A stretch of DNA of 33,797 nucleotides from Bacteroidales bacterium (GTDB lineage: Bacteria; Bacteroidota; Bacteroidia; Bacteroidales; VadinHA17). Location of the stretch: positions 1 through 33,797 of the forward strand of contig PLLX01000102.1 in NCBI GenBank assembly GCA_003141415.1, written 5' to 3'. Position 1 is the first letter of the stretch, and each line of letters starts with the position of its first letter. This document shows, in pieces, positions 1 through 7,388 of the stretch. The notes beneath the pieces are model-generated. The model saw only the letters and a program-made list of their open reading frames with translations, did no database searches and was not told where the DNA came from. The position numbers and the translations under genes were made by a program.

Positions 1-747
1 TTACCGCTTGGATCGGCAAGTAACGATGAATGTCAGATTGATTCTATCTCTCAAAGCTGGTCAGTGCTTTCAGGAGCAGGTGATACTGATCGTTCAAAGA
101 TAGCTATGGATTCTGTGAATAAAAGACTTGTCCGGCATGAATATTCGCTGGTACAATTATTGGACCCTCCTTTTGATAAATCAGATTTGAATCCAGGCTA
201 TATTAAGGGATACGTTCCCGGAGTCAGGGAAAATGGTGGTCAATATACACATGCAGCAATATGGGCGGCAATGGCATTCTCAAAATTGGGAGACAGTAAA
301 AAAGCATGGGAAATTTTAACGATGATCAACCCAATTAATCATGCCAAAACTCCTGAAGAAGTTGCAACGTACAAAGTTGAACCTTATGTAATTGCTGCTG
401 ATGTATATGCCTTATCTCCCCATATTGGACAGGGAGGATGGACCTGGTATACAGGATCAGCTGGCTGGATGTACCGACTTATTGTGGAATCGTTACTCGG
501 GTTAAGACTTGAAACAGATAAATTATATATTGATCCTTGTCTTCCTTCAGATTGGGTTTCTTATAAAATTAATTATCGATACAGGGAAACTCTATACCGG
601 ATTACAGTAACTCAACTTCATAAGGGCTATGCAAAACTGAATATAATGCTTGATGGGGTTGAATATCAGGATAAGTTTATCCGCATGGTAGACGACCATC
701 AGGAGCATCTGGCAGAAGTAAAAAACATAATAAAGTATTTATCATAG
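1..747 (+). CDS. GH94-type glycoside phosphorylase / cyclic glucan synthase family, C-terminal part (5' end outside window)
   Basis: The reading frame is open from base 1, so the gene begins before the window. A GTG at 64 lies inside the conserved stretch DSISQSWSVLSGAGD and is not the real start. That stretch, with the following GYVPGVRENGGQYTHAAIW and the GGWTWYTGSAGWMYR block, is characteristic of the (alpha/alpha)6 barrel and C-terminal region of GH94 enzymes (cellobiose/chitobiose phosphorylases and the phosphorylase domain of cyclic beta-1,2-glucan synthases). The tail (DKLYIDPCLPSDW, then YRETLYRITV) is the usual C-terminal beta-sandwich. These enzymes phosphorolyse beta-glucosides or transfer glucosyl units. 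The substrate and any N-terminal glycosyltransferase domain cannot be judged because about two thirds or more of the protein is missing. No clear terminator follows. Confidence 0.88.
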   Translation, partial: LPLGSASNDECQIDSISQSWSVLSGAGDTDRSKIAMDSVNKRLVRHEYSLVQLLDPPFDKSDLNPGYIKGYVPGVRENGGQYTHAAIWAAMAFSKLGDSKKAWEILTMINPINHAKTPEEVATYKVEPYVIAADVYALSPHIGQGGWTWYTGSAGWMYRLIVESLLGLRLETDKLYIDPCLPSDWVSYKINYRYRETLYRITVTQLHKGYAKLNIMLDGVEYQDKFIRMVDDHQEHLAEVKNIIKYLS

Positions 748-877
748 TTAAGTTTTTCGAGACTGGTTTTTATTTGTGTATACCTATGTCTTTCATATCT
801 TTAACAAATAATCTATTAGTATTATTGACTTTTAGTATTTTATTGAAATAAACGTCAAAATTCAAAAGTGATTATGG

Positions 878-1180
878 ATGAAAAATGGTACTTGGATATA
901 TTCGATAATATTCATTGTCATATCTGGTACATTTTCAGATAGCTGTAAAAAGAAGGAAGCATCTTTGCCGGAAATAATTACTAAAGAGGCAACCTTAACT
1001 TATGATGATGATAGAATAATATATGTTACCGGTGGAACAATTGTTTCTGATGATGGCAACCCGAATGGTCTTGATGCCAATACAAACTGTGAACTCTCAA
1101 TGCCTTTCTTTATAATTGATAATCCGGTTAATAACTATTTTAAATATAATGTTCAATCCGTCCGGCACAAACTATCATAA
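878..1180 (+). CDS. small secreted or lipoprotein-like hypothetical protein (100 aa), possibly a truncated gene
   Basis: I do not recognise this protein. The N-terminus has a hydrophobic segment (WIYSIIFIVISGTF) followed by SDSC at residues 20-23, which resembles a weak lipobox, so it may be a lipoprotein. The segment around YVTGGTIVSDDG resembles the glycine/serine-rich repeats found in secreted Bacteroidetes surface proteins, but this is only an impression. The C-terminus (NVQSVRHKLS) is not convincing and the gene may be the remnant of a longer one. It lies alone between the GH94 gene and the dienelactone hydrolase, with 130 bp upstream and 85 bp downstream. Confidence 0.4.
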   Translation: MKNGTWIYSIIFIVISGTFSDSCKKKEASLPEIITKEATLTYDDDRIIYVTGGTIVSDDGNPNGLDANTNCELSMPFFIIDNPVNNYFKYNVQSVRHKLS

Positions 1181-1265
1181 ATGAAATGAACTTAGTTGTT
1201 TAGAACTTTTTAAGCAAACTATTGTTAAACTGATTAAAGAAATTCCAAATTAAAACCATTTAAAA

Positions 1266-2084
1266 ATGAAAAAACAAATTTTATGCAAAACCAGCTTAAT
1301 CAGCATAATCATGCTTAGTACCTTTTCAATTGTCAAATCGGGAAGCCTGCCACCGAATATAAAAGAGGAAACTGTATCCTACACGGCCAATGGCGTGACT
1401 TATAAAGGATTTATTGCTTATAACGATAATATAAAAGGAAAACGGCCTGCAATTCTGGTTGTACCCGAATGGTGGGGTGTGAATGATTATGTGAAAATGA
1501 GGGTAAGAAAACTTGCTGATCTGGGTTATATAGCCATGGCAACAGATATGTTTGGTGAAGGGAAAATTGCAGCTGATCCAACAGAGGCCCAGCAATTTAC
1601 AACTCCATTTTATAAAGATCCAACTCTGGCAAAAAGCCTTTTGGATGCCGCTCTGATGAAATTAAAAGAATATTCACAGACCGATCCAAATAATTTAGCG
1701 GCAATCGGCTATTGTTTTGGCGGATATGTGGCACTTAATTATGCCAAACTTGGTGCTGATCTGAGAGGTGTTGTGAGTTTCCATGGTGGTATGGGGGGAG
1801 CACCAGTCGATAAGAAATTGTTAAGAGCCAAAGTTCTGGTTTGTCAGGGCGGAAGCGATAAGTTTGTAGCTCAAAAAGATGTAGATAAGTTTAAACATCA
1901 GTTAGATTCGATCGGAATTGACAATACTTTAAAGATCTATGCAAATGCAACTCATGCATTTACTAATCCGGACGCTACGGCTACAGGTAAGAAATTTAAT
2001 ATGCCGATTGAGTATAATCCGGAGGCTGATAAGGACTCATGGAATGATATGAAAACATTTTTTGAAAGGATTTTCAAAAAATGA
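1266..2084 (+). CDS. dienelactone hydrolase family protein, exported
   Basis: An alpha/beta-hydrolase of the dienelactone hydrolase family (about 230-270 aa is usual; this is 272 aa). The catalytic set is visible: nucleophile Cys150 in GYCFGG, Asp198 in QGGSDKF, His230 in NATHAF, and the family's activating Glu68 in VPEWWGVND. The first 25 residues form a hydrophobic signal peptide, so the enzyme probably works in the periplasm or envelope. The family hydrolyses lactones and esters; the natural substrate here is unknown, and true chlorocatechol degradation is unlikely without the other pathway genes. It stands alone, with repeat-rich DNA downstream. Confidence 0.88.
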   Translation: MKKQILCKTSLISIIMLSTFSIVKSGSLPPNIKEETVSYTANGVTYKGFIAYNDNIKGKRPAILVVPEWWGVNDYVKMRVRKLADLGYIAMATDMFGEGKIAADPTEAQQFTTPFYKDPTLAKSLLDAALMKLKEYSQTDPNNLAAIGYCFGGYVALNYAKLGADLRGVVSFHGGMGGAPVDKKLLRAKVLVCQGGSDKFVAQKDVDKFKHQLDSIGIDNTLKIYANATHAFTNPDATATGKKFNMPIEYNPEADKDSWNDMKTFFERIFKK

Positions 2085-2138
2085 ATCAGCCTCTCCTCTG
2101 TCAGCTGAACTCACATCTCATCTGTAGGATTTTATTGA

Positions 2139-2310
2139 AGCGCGAAATACCCCTCAGCCGCTTTGCGGCATCTCCCCTAAAGGGGCGATAATACTATTAC
2201 ATTTATTTAAATTATTCTGAAGCAATGAGTTTTTTCCCCCTCCTGGGGGAAATACAAAGGGGGTCAATATCTCAAAATAAAGTTCCTTTTAGGAGAGTTA
2301 GGGGGCAAAA
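2139..2310. repeat. G/C-palindrome-rich intergenic repeat block
   Basis: The block combines several short dyads: GCCGCTTTGCGGC-like and CCCCTAAAGGGG at about 2150-2187, CCCCCTCCTGGGGG at about 2235-2250, then a run of AAAGGGGGTC and a terminal TTAGGGGGCAAAA near 2296-2310. The same vocabulary (CCCCC...GGGGG arms, TTAGGGGG edges) recurs at 17938-18012, 24478-24528 and 30281-30357. All copies lie outside genes. It fills most of the 228-bp gap between the dienelactone hydrolase and the lyase fragment. It may fold into hairpins and could stop transcription in both directions. Confidence 0.65.
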
Positions 2311-2312
2311 AC

Positions 2313-2813
2313 TTAATTCAAAATCTCACGCATTCTGAACTCATCGATATAGATAGTCATTGGTTTAGCCATAATGTCCCTGTAGAGACCCATTTTAAAA
2401 TAATACCTGCTTTTTGATGCATAACCATGACTTTCAGAATAGCTTGTGACTCCTTTAAAATCAATTATTTCTTTATCATTCAGAAAAGCTGCAATTTGGC
2501 CATCGTTTTGTCTCGAGAATCGTATCAGAAATTTAAAATCAAGCCACTTATTCCTGATTTCATCGGTAAGCCTGTATAGTTTTTTTGCACCTGAATCAGT
2601 ATTAAGAGTTACATACAATTCCCCTGCAACATATCTGACTGCAATAACAGGGCTATCGTCAGAACATGGGGCTTTCTCACCTCCCTGACAGTATTGTTTC
2701 CATTGAGCCAGTACAAGCCGTGTATTTACAATCGGAAAGTCCTTAGGCAGGAACAAGCTGAATTCATATTCGTATTTCGAGCCTTCCTGAGGCGCATACG
2801 GGGCAGCCTGCAA
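2313..2813 (-). pseudogene. polysaccharide-lyase-like (heparin lyase fold) protein, truncated at the 5' end
   Basis: The 166 residues resemble the C-terminal two thirds of Polysacc_lyase-type (heparin lyase I-like, jelly-roll) proteins: YEYEFSLFLPKDFPI, LAQWKQY, KWLDFKFLIRFS, and the closing strand YRDIMAKPMTIYIDEFRM. The only start available is a TTG at 2813. Upstream the frame continues as ISSSWTDLLQA and then meets a stop at about 2842, with no signal peptide or N-terminal strands. The stop lies right at the inner edge of the inverted-repeat element at 2841-2945. The simplest reading is a gene decayed or cut by that element, though a short functional domain protein cannot be excluded. Confidence 0.6.
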
Positions 2814-2840
2814 TAAATCTGTCCAGGAGGATGAAATCCA

Positions 2841-2945
2841 TTAACCGCAAAGGTCGCACAGCTACTTTGCCAAGATCGCAAAGAGTTGAATTACATTATT
2901 TTGACTTTGCGTGCTTTGCGCCTTCTTATCGTGCTTTGTGGTTAA
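2841..2945. repeat. 105-bp element with 12-bp terminal inverted repeats
   Basis: The left end TTAACCGCAAAG (2841-2852) and right end CTTTGTGGTTAA (2934-2945) are inverted repeats with one mismatch. The interior is rich in CTTTGC/GCAAAG words in both orientations (for example CTTTGC at 2865-2870 and CTTTGCG at 2915-2921 and 2924-2930), so the whole element can fold. This is typical of small non-coding palindromic repeats in Bacteroidetes genomes. It lies between the truncated lyase gene and the ECF sigma factor. No open frame or target-site duplication was identified. Confidence 0.65.
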
Positions 2946-3003
2946 GAGGTACTTTCTGAAGCTCGCAATTAAGTTAAAACTGTAAAATATTTCCAGAATT
3001 CAA

Positions 3004-3022
3004 TGTAACCATTTGTAACTTT
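3004..3022 (+). promoter_or_regulatory. putative promoter element of the ECF sigma operon (direct GTAAC repeat)
   Basis: The 19 bp TGTAACCATTTGTAACTTT contain two GTAAC words 10 bp apart, about 40 bp before the GTG start of the ECF gene. GTAAC-type -35 boxes are common before ECF-dependent Bacteroidetes genes, and such sigma factors are often self-regulated. A matching -10 is not clear, so this is a suggestion only. Confidence 0.3.
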
Positions 3023-3058
3023 ACAAGTAATCAATATAGAGAACCAAAAAGTCAGACA

Positions 3059-3598
3059 GTGGCAGAGATTTCGGATGAAGTAATTATGCAACATGTAAAG
3101 GATGGAAATCTGGCTGATATGTCGGCTCTGTTTGAACGGTACCATCTCAGGCTGTATAACTTCTTTCTTAAACTTACAAGGAACAGAGATATCAGCCAGG
3201 ATCTTACTCAAAATTTGTTTTACAGGATGATTAAGTATAAAAATTCATATAAGAACGAACTAAGTGTCAAATCGTGGATTTATCAGATGGCGAGGAATCT
3301 TCATATCGATTACTGTAAAGAGGAAAAGAGATCGGAAGAGCTCTTCCTGAAAACAGATTCTTACCCGGTTGATATTTCCGATGAATACTCCGGTATTCCG
3401 GAAGAGGATTATATAAGACTTGAGCAAGCATTTTCTGCACTCAGTAATGAACAAAAGGAAATTATTGTTCTGAGCCGTTACCAGGGATTGAAATACGAAG
3501 AAATTTCAACAATAGTAAACCAATCGGTTCCTGCAATCAAAGTGACCATGCACAGAGCAATAAAAAGGCTCAGGGGTATTTATTTTAAACAGATTTAA
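3059..3598 (+). CDS. RNA polymerase sigma factor, ECF (sigma-70 family)
   Basis: A 179-aa extracytoplasmic-function sigma factor. Region 2 covers roughly residues 20-90 (ALFERYHLRLYNFFLKLT, DLTQNLFYRMIKYKNSY, WIYQMARNLHIDYCKEEKR), and region 4 covers about 120-175 (LSNEQKEIIVLSRYQGLKYEEIS, then the recognition helix before MHRAIKRLRG). The start is a GTG at 3059; an ATG at 3086 would shorten it by nine residues. The next gene, 10 bp downstream, is a zinc-binding anti-sigma factor, so the pair should form a membrane-signalled switch. The targets probably include the rest of this operon (DUF4097 proteins and permease). Confidence 0.93.
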   Translation: MAEISDEVIMQHVKDGNLADMSALFERYHLRLYNFFLKLTRNRDISQDLTQNLFYRMIKYKNSYKNELSVKSWIYQMARNLHIDYCKEEKRSEELFLKTDSYPVDISDEYSGIPEEDYIRLEQAFSALSNEQKEIIVLSRYQGLKYEEISTIVNQSVPAIKVTMHRAIKRLRGIYFKQI

Positions 3599-3608
3599 GA
3601 GAAGAATT

Positions 3609-4415
3609 ATGAAATGTGAGGAAGTTGAAACAAAAATGATCGAATATCTCGATAGAAATCTTGAAGAAAGTATACGTCAGGAGATTGAAAAGCATCTTGA
3701 AACATGCGAAAGATGTCTTGATGAATTAAGAGACAGTCAACAGGTCCTTAATCTTATTTCAAAAGATGAAATGGTGAAACCTGATGATTCATTACGAATC
3801 AATTTTTACCATATGCTGAATAGTCAGATTAAAAAGAGTGAAGAAAACAATGCCTCATCATTCAGTAAACCAGTTACTCCATGGTATGAGCTCAGCCGAT
3901 ACAGAATTGCTGCTGGGATTGCGCTTCTCATCTGCGGAACAATCATTGGCATGTTGATCCATGGCAGTTTTAACAACTCTTATGCTTCAAATGAATTAAA
4001 GCAATTGCATTCGGAAGTTTCTGATCTTAAAAAAGCCACAATGTTTACTATGCTGAAAGAAGAATCATCGAGTGACAGGATCCAGGCTGTGAGTTATGCA
4101 GGAGACCTTGTTAACGCTGATGAAAATGTGATAGAAGTCCTGGTTAAAACTTTGAATAATGACAAGAATGTAAATGTACGGATGGCAGCTGCATACGCTC
4201 TTTCAAGATTTGCTGATCAACGTGCAGTTTGTGATTCACTTGTTAAATCTCTTTCACTTCAAAGTGATCCCATCCTGCAGGTTACTCTTATAAGCATACT
4301 TGCTGAGAGAAAAGAAAAAAGTGCACTTAGGCCAATACAAGAGATCATTGCGAACAAGAGTACACTTAAAGAGGTAAGAGCCGTTGCAGAAAACAGTTTA
4401 AGAGTTCTTATCTAA
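3609..4415 (+). CDS. membrane anti-sigma factor with zinc finger and HEAT repeats
   Basis: The N-terminus carries the ZAS/zf-HC2 motif His29-x3-Cys33-x2-Cys36 (HLETCERC), which binds the partner sigma factor in the cytoplasm. One transmembrane helix follows at about residues 98-118 (YRIAAGIALLICGTIIGMLI). The periplasmic half, residues 150-268, consists of alpha-helical HEAT-like repeats (SYAGDLVNADENVIEVLVKTL, MAAAYALSRFADQRAV, ISILAERKEKSALRPI). HEAT repeats usually bind other proteins, so this part may sense an envelope protein. The gene lies 10 bp after the ECF gene and is followed by two DUF4097 genes. Confidence 0.9.
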   Translation: MKCEEVETKMIEYLDRNLEESIRQEIEKHLETCERCLDELRDSQQVLNLISKDEMVKPDDSLRINFYHMLNSQIKKSEENNASSFSKPVTPWYELSRYRIAAGIALLICGTIIGMLIHGSFNNSYASNELKQLHSEVSDLKKATMFTMLKEESSSDRIQAVSYAGDLVNADENVIEVLVKTLNNDKNVNVRMAAAYALSRFADQRAVCDSLVKSLSLQSDPILQVTLISILAERKEKSALRPIQEIIANKSTLKEVRAVAENSLRVLI

Positions 4416-4517
4416 AAAACAGAGGAAAAAGATTGAATTCAGTTTAAAATAAATCGTGGCAGATTCCGGGTTTGCCTGATTAAAATGTTAAATGTTAATT
4501 AATTAATAAAACATATT

Positions 4518-5297
4518 ATGAAAAAAATGAAAGTTAGCCTGATAACACTGTTAATATTCTGTACCGCAGGAATTCTCTCTGCCCAGGAATATAAGATTAT
4601 CACCCAGAACAACAAGGACGGAAGACTTATCCTTAAGGACTTCAGTGATGTACTACCGATTGAAGGTTACAATGGCACCGATATTATAATTACTTCAACT
4701 TCTGAAGATCTTACACCTCCTGCAAAGGCCAAGGGTTTAAAGCCGGTGTTTCCAGCCGGAACTGATAATACAGGTATTGGTCTTGACGTACAAAAAATTG
4801 ACAACCTGATTACCATTACTTGTCTTCTGCCATTCACAAGAGGTGGTGAATATAAGATCAAAGTGCCGGAAAACCTCTCTGTTGAAATTACCAGCGGGTG
4901 TGAAAGAAATAATGATATCTCGATTAAGAATATGAAAAACGAGATTGATATCAAAAGCTGTCACAATATTGATCTTAAAGAGGTGACCGGCCCGCTTGTA
5001 CTTTCAACCATAAGTGGCGATATAAATATTACTTACAGCAGCATCAATTCCTCAAAATCATCTTCAGTTAATTCAATTAGCGGAGAAATTGACATTACAT
5101 TACCTGTAAAAACAGCAACTGATTTGGAATTAAGAACAGTTTCCGGGGCAATATACTCTGATTTCGACTTTTCAGAGTCTCAGAAGAACCTGAAAAAAAT
5201 CGGTGGCAATGAAATGAATTATTCTCTTAACGGAGGCGGTTTTAAATTAAACATTGGAACCGTAAGCGGAACTATTTATCTGAGGAAGGGAATTTAA
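4518..5297 (+). CDS. exported DUF4097-type beta-strand repeat protein (259 aa)
   Basis: A signal peptide (KVSLITLLIFCTAGILSAQ) precedes a right-handed beta-solenoid-like body with recurring short strands such as LVLSTISGDINITY, SVNSISGEIDITLPV, LELRTVSGAIYSDF and IGTVSGTIYLRKG. The repeated xxVSGxIxx pattern is typical of the DUF4097 adhesin-like family. These proteins are often encoded beside ECF/anti-sigma pairs or permeases, and their molecular function is not established. Here it follows the HEAT anti-sigma gene by 102 bp. Its stop codon lies inside a hairpin that looks like a terminator or attenuator. Confidence 0.82.
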   Translation: MKKMKVSLITLLIFCTAGILSAQEYKIITQNNKDGRLILKDFSDVLPIEGYNGTDIIITSTSEDLTPPAKAKGLKPVFPAGTDNTGIGLDVQKIDNLITITCLLPFTRGGEYKIKVPENLSVEITSGCERNNDISIKNMKNEIDIKSCHNIDLKEVTGPLVLSTISGDINITYSSINSSKSSSVNSISGEIDITLPVKTATDLELRTVSGAIYSDFDFSESQKNLKKIGGNEMNYSLNGGGFKLNIGTVSGTIYLRKGI

Positions 5298-5313
5298 TTC
5301 CCTCCTCTTTTTT
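5282..5313 (+). terminator. hairpin plus T-tract between the two DUF4097 genes
   Basis: GAGGAAGGGAATT (5282-5294) pairs with AATTCCCTCCTC (5296-5307) with one bulged A, and is followed directly by six T residues (5308-5313). The stop codon of the first DUF4097 gene (5295-5297) sits in the loop. The shape is that of an intrinsic terminator; the second DUF4097 gene starts only 24 bp later, so it may act as an attenuator that lowers downstream expression. Confidence 0.6.
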
Positions 5314-5336
5314 CCAATTTTTAAATACTTCAAAAT

Positions 5337-5978
5337 ATGAAAACAGGTACAATTTTAGTTGTAATGTGGCTATGCTTTGCTTCAGCCCGGGCTCAACAAA
5401 TAATAGAAAAGCACATAGATTTTTCAGGAAAAGAATCCCTCTCCCTGAAGATTCAGATAGCCGACTCCATAAACGTTCAGACATGGAATAAAAATGAAGT
5501 CTATTTAAAGTCTTCAGTTAATGTCAATGAAAATAAGGATAATGATGCTTATGTAACCTCATTTGATGAAACAGGCAAAACAGTAATTGTCAATGCAAAC
5601 TTCCGGGATAAATATTTCAAGGGAAAAAAGAATTGCTGTAACGAGACTGACATCTACTGGCAGATCTTTATACCGGAGAAAACAAAGTTCTCAGTTGAGA
5701 CCATTGATGCAAACGTTACCATAACCGGTCAAACCCGGGAAATGAACGTTAAATCAATCAGCGGTTATATCGACCTGACAGAACCTGCAAGTAAACAGGC
5801 AGACATAGATTTTTCAACAATTTCAGGCAGAATGTATTCAAACCATGAACTTGCTTTAAATAAGTTGCACAACGGTATTCCTATGAAAATAACTGAAAAA
5901 CTTAATAACGGAGGCGACCCGATAAAGCTCGAAACAATCAGCGGTGACATTTATTTCAGAAAATCAAATGTTAATTAG
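5337..5978 (+). CDS. exported DUF4097-type protein, second paralogue (213 aa)
   Basis: It begins with a signal peptide (MKTGTILVVMWLCFASARAQ). The body shows the same short beta-strand pattern as the preceding gene: VNVNENKDND, NVTITGQTREMNVKSISGYIDLTEP, IDFSTISGRMYSN and a closing LETISGDIYFRKS that closely parallels the end of its neighbour (GTVSGTIYLRKG). The two are probably paralogues. The gene ends 24 bp before the permease, so the two are likely co-transcribed. Function unknown; probably in the periplasm or outer membrane. Confidence 0.78.
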   Translation: MKTGTILVVMWLCFASARAQQIIEKHIDFSGKESLSLKIQIADSINVQTWNKNEVYLKSSVNVNENKDNDAYVTSFDETGKTVIVNANFRDKYFKGKKNCCNETDIYWQIFIPEKTKFSVETIDANVTITGQTREMNVKSISGYIDLTEPASKQADIDFSTISGRMYSNHELALNKLHNGIPMKITEKLNNGGDPIKLETISGDIYFRKSNVN

Positions 5979-6002
5979 GTTCCACCTTATAAACAGGAAA
6001 TA

Positions 6003-7388
6003 ATGAGGAAGTTCAATATCCAGATCGCATTATGTAATATTCTGCGTCACAGGCTGATCTCCTTTATAACGATATTCGGACTGGCTATCGGACTTGCCGG
6101 CAGCATGTTTATCTTTCTGTGGGTAAGGGATGAGCTCAACTTCGACCATTTCAATAAGAAGGGTGATCGCTTATTCCGTGTTGAGGAAGATCAGCCCTAT
6201 TCAAAAGGACTGTTTCATGTAACTGTAACACCATGGCCGTCGGGTCCGGTCTGGAAAGAGAGTATTCCGGAGATTGAGAACAGCTGCAGAATTACCAGCG
6301 CCGGAAGTCTTCTTTTTCGCAGGAATGATAAAGTCTTTTATGAAGATAAAGTAATGGCTGTTGACTCTTCGTTCTTCAGAATGTTCACTTTCCCGCTCCT
6401 GGAAGGTGACGGCCTTACTGCTCTCAGAGACCCTCAATCAATTGTGATAAGTGATGAAATGGCCAGGAAGTATTTTGGAGCTGAAGACGCTCTTGGTAAA
6501 AGCATCGAAATTAATAATTCTGAAGTGTTCCAGGTGTCCGGTGTAATGAAGAAGATGCCATCACATAGCTCAATAGAGGCAGACTTCCTCATTCCTTTCA
6601 GTTATATGAAGAAATCAAGCTGGTACTCCGATAACTGGTCGAATAATTCGATAGCCACTTATATTTTGAGCGGTAAAGGAACTGATCCGGAAGTGATAAA
6701 GACTAAGATTAACAAGGTAGTTAAAGATCATATTACTCAAGGCAACACAAAGTTCACACTTTTTCCTTTCCTTAAGATCCATCTTCATGCATATTGGGGT
6801 TTCGGACATAATCCAGGAGCTATAGTTAATATATGGATCTTTTCATCGATCGCAATTCTTGTGCTGATTATAGCATGCATTAATTTCATGAATCTCAGCA
6901 CGGCACGATCAGCTTCAAGGGCTAAAGAGACTGGTTTGCGAAAACTAAACGGGGCCTTCAGGAGAGATCTGGTATTTCAGTTTCTTGGGGAAAGTTTGCT
7001 TCATGCTCTCACCGGGATGATACTGGCAATTGCTCTCGTGGCAGCATATCTTGGACCCTTTGATATTCTTACGGGGAAAACATTCAGAGAAAGTGACCTG
7101 ATAGCACCAGTATTTATTACCAGTGCACTGATAATCACGATTATCACTGCCCTGCTTGCAGGCAGCTACCCGGCGTTTATCCTCTCTTCTTTTATGCCTA
7201 TAAGCGTTTTAAAATCGGGTATGACAGGTGGAACGACAGGTGTTTTATTCAGGAAAATAACAGTTGTAGCACAATTCATTATAAGTATAGTTCTTATTTT
7301 GTTCACCATAGTTACCTATCGACAGCTGAAATTCATGCAGGGTAAATCGTTGGGTATGATAAAGAGAACCTTATATACCTTCATATGA
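6003..7388 (+). CDS. FtsX/MacB-type ABC permease, N-terminal fragment of a frameshifted gene
   Basis: The first 461 residues of a permease of about 790 aa with two FtsX halves. It has an N-terminal membrane helix (LISFITIFGLAIGLAGSMFIFLW), a large periplasmic MacB-like core domain (about 45-270, with VMAVDSSFFRMFTFPLLEGD and SIVISDEMARKYFG), and three further helices from about 275. The coding sense breaks at about 7354: the frame then reads MIKRTLYTFI and stops, while shifting by one base restores YDKENLIYLHMKG, the sequence expected at this point in the family. A single missing base after GG at 7353-7354 explains it. No cognate ATPase gene is nearby. Confidence 0.85.
   Translation: MRKFNIQIALCNILRHRLISFITIFGLAIGLAGSMFIFLWVRDELNFDHFNKKGDRLFRVEEDQPYSKGLFHVTVTPWPSGPVWKESIPEIENSCRITSAGSLLFRRNDKVFYEDKVMAVDSSFFRMFTFPLLEGDGLTALRDPQSIVISDEMARKYFGAEDALGKSIEINNSEVFQVSGVMKKMPSHSSIEADFLIPFSYMKKSSWYSDNWSNNSIATYILSGKGTDPEVIKTKINKVVKDHITQGNTKFTLFPFLKIHLHAYWGFGHNPGAIVNIWIFSSIAILVLIIACINFMNLSTARSASRAKETGLRKLNGAFRRDLVFQFLGESLLHALTGMILAIALVAAYLGPFDILTGKTFRESDLIAPVFITSALIITIITALLAGSYPAFILSSFMPISVLKSGMTGGTTGVLFRKITVVAQFIISIVLILFTIVTYRQLKFMQGKSLGMIKRTLYTFI

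Noticed and set aside
1326-1595. 89-codon minus-strand frame inside the dienelactone hydrolase gene
   Set aside because: It is antisense to a gene with an intact catalytic triad and shows no features of its own.
4455-4480. Possible sigma-54 promoter before the first DUF4097 gene (TGGCA...TTTGCC)
   Set aside because: The spacing between the two boxes is about four bases too long for sigma-54, and no regulator-site dyad lies upstream.
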